Below, one piece after another: positions 62,430 through 64,000 of a DNA stretch of 64,000 nucleotides. The number at the start of each line of letters is the position of its first letter. Within the stretch, counting starts at the first letter, position 1. This DNA is from Alphaproteobacteria bacterium. GTDB lineage: Bacteria; Pseudomonadota; Alphaproteobacteria; Caulobacterales; Hyphomonadaceae. The DNA lies in assembly GCA_009909065.1 (NCBI GenBank), contig JAAANZ010000031.1, forward strand, positions 17,596 to 81,595, in the 5' to 3' direction. Position numbers and translations under genes: made by a program. A model generated the notes under the pieces. It saw only the letters and a list, made by a program, of their open reading frames with translations. It was not told where the DNA came from and made no database searches.

Positions 62430-64000
62430 ATGACCGATTCGCTCATCTTTCATGTCGCACAGCTCAATCCGGTGGTCGGCGACATTGCCGGCAACCTGGA
62501 GCTGGCCCGCGCCGCGCATGCCCGCGCGCAGGAGGCCGGCGCCGACATGCTTGTCCTGTCGGAACTTTTCATCATCGGCTATCCGCCCGAAGATCTCGTC
62601 CTGAAGCCGAGCGCGGTCGAGCTTTGCCGCGAGGCTGTCGAAACCCTGGCTCGCGACACCGCGCACGCAGGGCCGGCCATCCTTGTCGGCGCCCCATGGA
62701 ATGATGCCGGCGAACTGCGCAATTCCGCGCTGCTGCTCGAAGGTGGCGAGATCGCCTTTCGCTATGACAAGCGGGAATTGCCCAATTACGGCGTCTTTGA
62801 CGAGTGGCGCCTGTTCCGTCCCGGAGACGGCCCGGCCCGGCCGGTGACCTTCCGCGGCATGAAGATCGGCATCGCCATCTGCGAGGATATCTGGCTGGAC
62901 CGGGTACCGCGGGAACTGGCCGAAGGCGGGGCGGAGCTGATGGTCGTTCCCAATGCCTCCCCCTGGCGGCGAACGGTGCGCCAGGAGCGCCACACCAGCT
63001 TCTCCAGCTGGCGCAAGACCGGCGTGCCCTATCTTTTTGTCAACCAGGTCGGCGGACAGGATGAACTGGTCTTTGACGGCGCCAGCTACGGCGTCGACCG
63101 CGACGGGCGCGAGCACCAGCTCCTCACCGATTTCGAAACGGGGCAAGCCACGGTCGGCTTTGACCGGGCGAGCGGGCGTTTCTCCCCGCACAGCCCGGGC
63201 GCCCAGCTGAGCGAGGGGCTTGAGGCCGAATACCGCGCCGCCGTTCTCGGCCTCGCCGATTATGTGAACAAGAATCGGTTCCCCGGCGTCGTGATCGGCT
63301 TGTCAGGGGGAATCGACAGCGCCCTGACCGCCGCCATCGCCGTGGATGCGCTCGGGCCCGGCCGGCCGGGTCTGGTGCGTGATGCTGCCGTCACAATATA
63401 CCTCGCCCGCGAGCCTGAAGGATGCGCGCGACTGCGCCGAGGCGCTGGGCGTGCGCTATGATACCGTGTCCATCGCTCCAGGCGTCGCGGCGATGGACGA
63501 GATGCTGGCCGAACTGTTTGCGCAGACGCAGGCTGGCACCACGGAGGAGAACATCCAGTCGCGCCTGCGCGGGGTGACGCTGATGGCCCTGTCCAACAAA
63601 TTCGGTCATATGCTGCTCACGACCGGCAACAAATCCGAAATGGCGGTCGGCTATGCCACGATCTATGGCGACATGAATGGCGGTTTCAACGCGCTGAAGG
63701 ATTTCTACAAGACCGAGGTTTTCGCCCTTTCTGACTGGCGCAATGCGCATTGCCCGCGTGGCGCGCTTGGACCGGTCGGCGAAATTGTCCCGCAGAACAT
63801 CATCGACAAGCCGCCCAGCGCGGAGCTGAGCGAGGGCCAGACCGACCAGGACAACCTTCCGGACTATGACGTGCTGGACGGTATCCTGCGCGGCCTTGTC
63901 GATGAGGAGGCCGATATCGACGAGATCATCGCGCGCGGCCATGACGCAGCCACCGTGCGGCGGATCGAGCACCTGCTCTATATCGCCGAATACAAAGATC
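62430..64000 (+). pseudogene. nadE: Glutamine-dependent NAD+ synthase NadE, 3'-incomplete, frameshifted by a 4-bp tandem duplication
   Basis: This is a two-domain NAD synthetase. An N-terminal nitrilase-type amidase (VLSELFIIGYPPEDLVL with the Glu, YDKRELPNYGVFDEWR with the Lys, IAICEDIWLDRVP with the Cys) joins a C-terminal ammonia-dependent synthetase (VIGLSGGIDSALTAAIAVDAL P-loop, NKSEMAVGYATIYGDMNGGF). The frame breaks at a CCGG triplet repeat (63358-63369). Removing one CCGG gives ALGPGRVWCVMLPSQYTS and an otherwise normal synthetase part running off the window. NadE is normally essential, so the break is suspicious. Confidence 0.93.
63358..63369. repeat. 4-bp tandem repeat (CCGG x3) in nadE
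   Basis: CCGG occurs three times in tandem. Two copies would keep NadE in frame, so one copy is the apparent insertion. Confidence 0.85.

Noticed and set aside
1-64000. Prophage, insertion sequence, integron or CRISPR array
   Set aside because: No transposase, integrase or phage genes, no terminal inverted repeats, and no regularly spaced repeats were seen.

Overview
The window is GC-rich, gene-dense chromosomal DNA from an alphaproteobacterium. The gene content (SspB, Tad/Cpa pilus genes, a two-part pntA, DUF6285, DUF3775, DUF502 and an S1P-lyase-like enzyme) points to the Caulobacterales/Hyphomonadales side (Hyphomonadaceae- or Maricaulaceae-like). That placement is inference, since no rRNA is present. 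I see no prophage, insertion sequence or CRISPR array.

Layout. 1-7.1 kb: repair and housekeeping genes (mfd, sdhE, recG, a DUF502 membrane protein, an APH-like kinase with DUF6285). 7.1-13.1 kb: a photoprotection operon (phrB, FAD oxidoreductase, DUF1365, cfa) behind an ECF-like promoter, then tRNA-Glu. 13.2-20.8 kb: recJ, an S1P-lyase-like gene, sspB with two hotdog thioesterases, an acyl-CoA dehydrogenase, and a thiO-like oxidase lacking its N-terminus. 21-27 kb: a ferric iron ABC importer, an M48 protease and a DsbA-like protein. 27-30 kb: a minus-strand operon (ChrR-like cupin, DUF6134-like protein, FeS-type photolyase) behind the same ECF-like promoter motif. 30-33 kb: a translationally coupled sulfur amino-acid operon. 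33-40 kb: the Tad/Cpa pilus operon. 40-44.3 kb: late lipid A/Kdo genes. 44.3-54.7 kb: a GGDEF-EAL protein, a large stalk/barrel/SdrD-B outer-membrane protein, the pnt transhydrogenase, and a secreted fimbrin-like protein. 54.8-64 kb: acyl-CoA metabolism genes, DUF4197, a hydrolase, DUF3775, host attachment protein, an MFS transporter and a 3'-incomplete nadE.

Two things stand out. First, six otherwise well-conserved genes are broken by perfect tandem duplications of 4-17 bp at seven sites (mfd twice, DUF6285, S1P-lyase, iron-binding protein, cpaE, nadE), and a one-base insertion breaks an eighth site. Deleting one copy restores a family-consensus protein each time. This is either an assembly/sequencing artefact or a real mutational process that makes precise, revertible duplications. 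Second, the two photolyase operons share an identical promoter architecture, TGATCC-N16-CGTAA, and one of them encodes a ChrR-like cupin whose zinc cysteines are lost. This suggests an RpoE/ChrR-type (ECF11-like) light or singlet-oxygen regulon with a diverged regulator.
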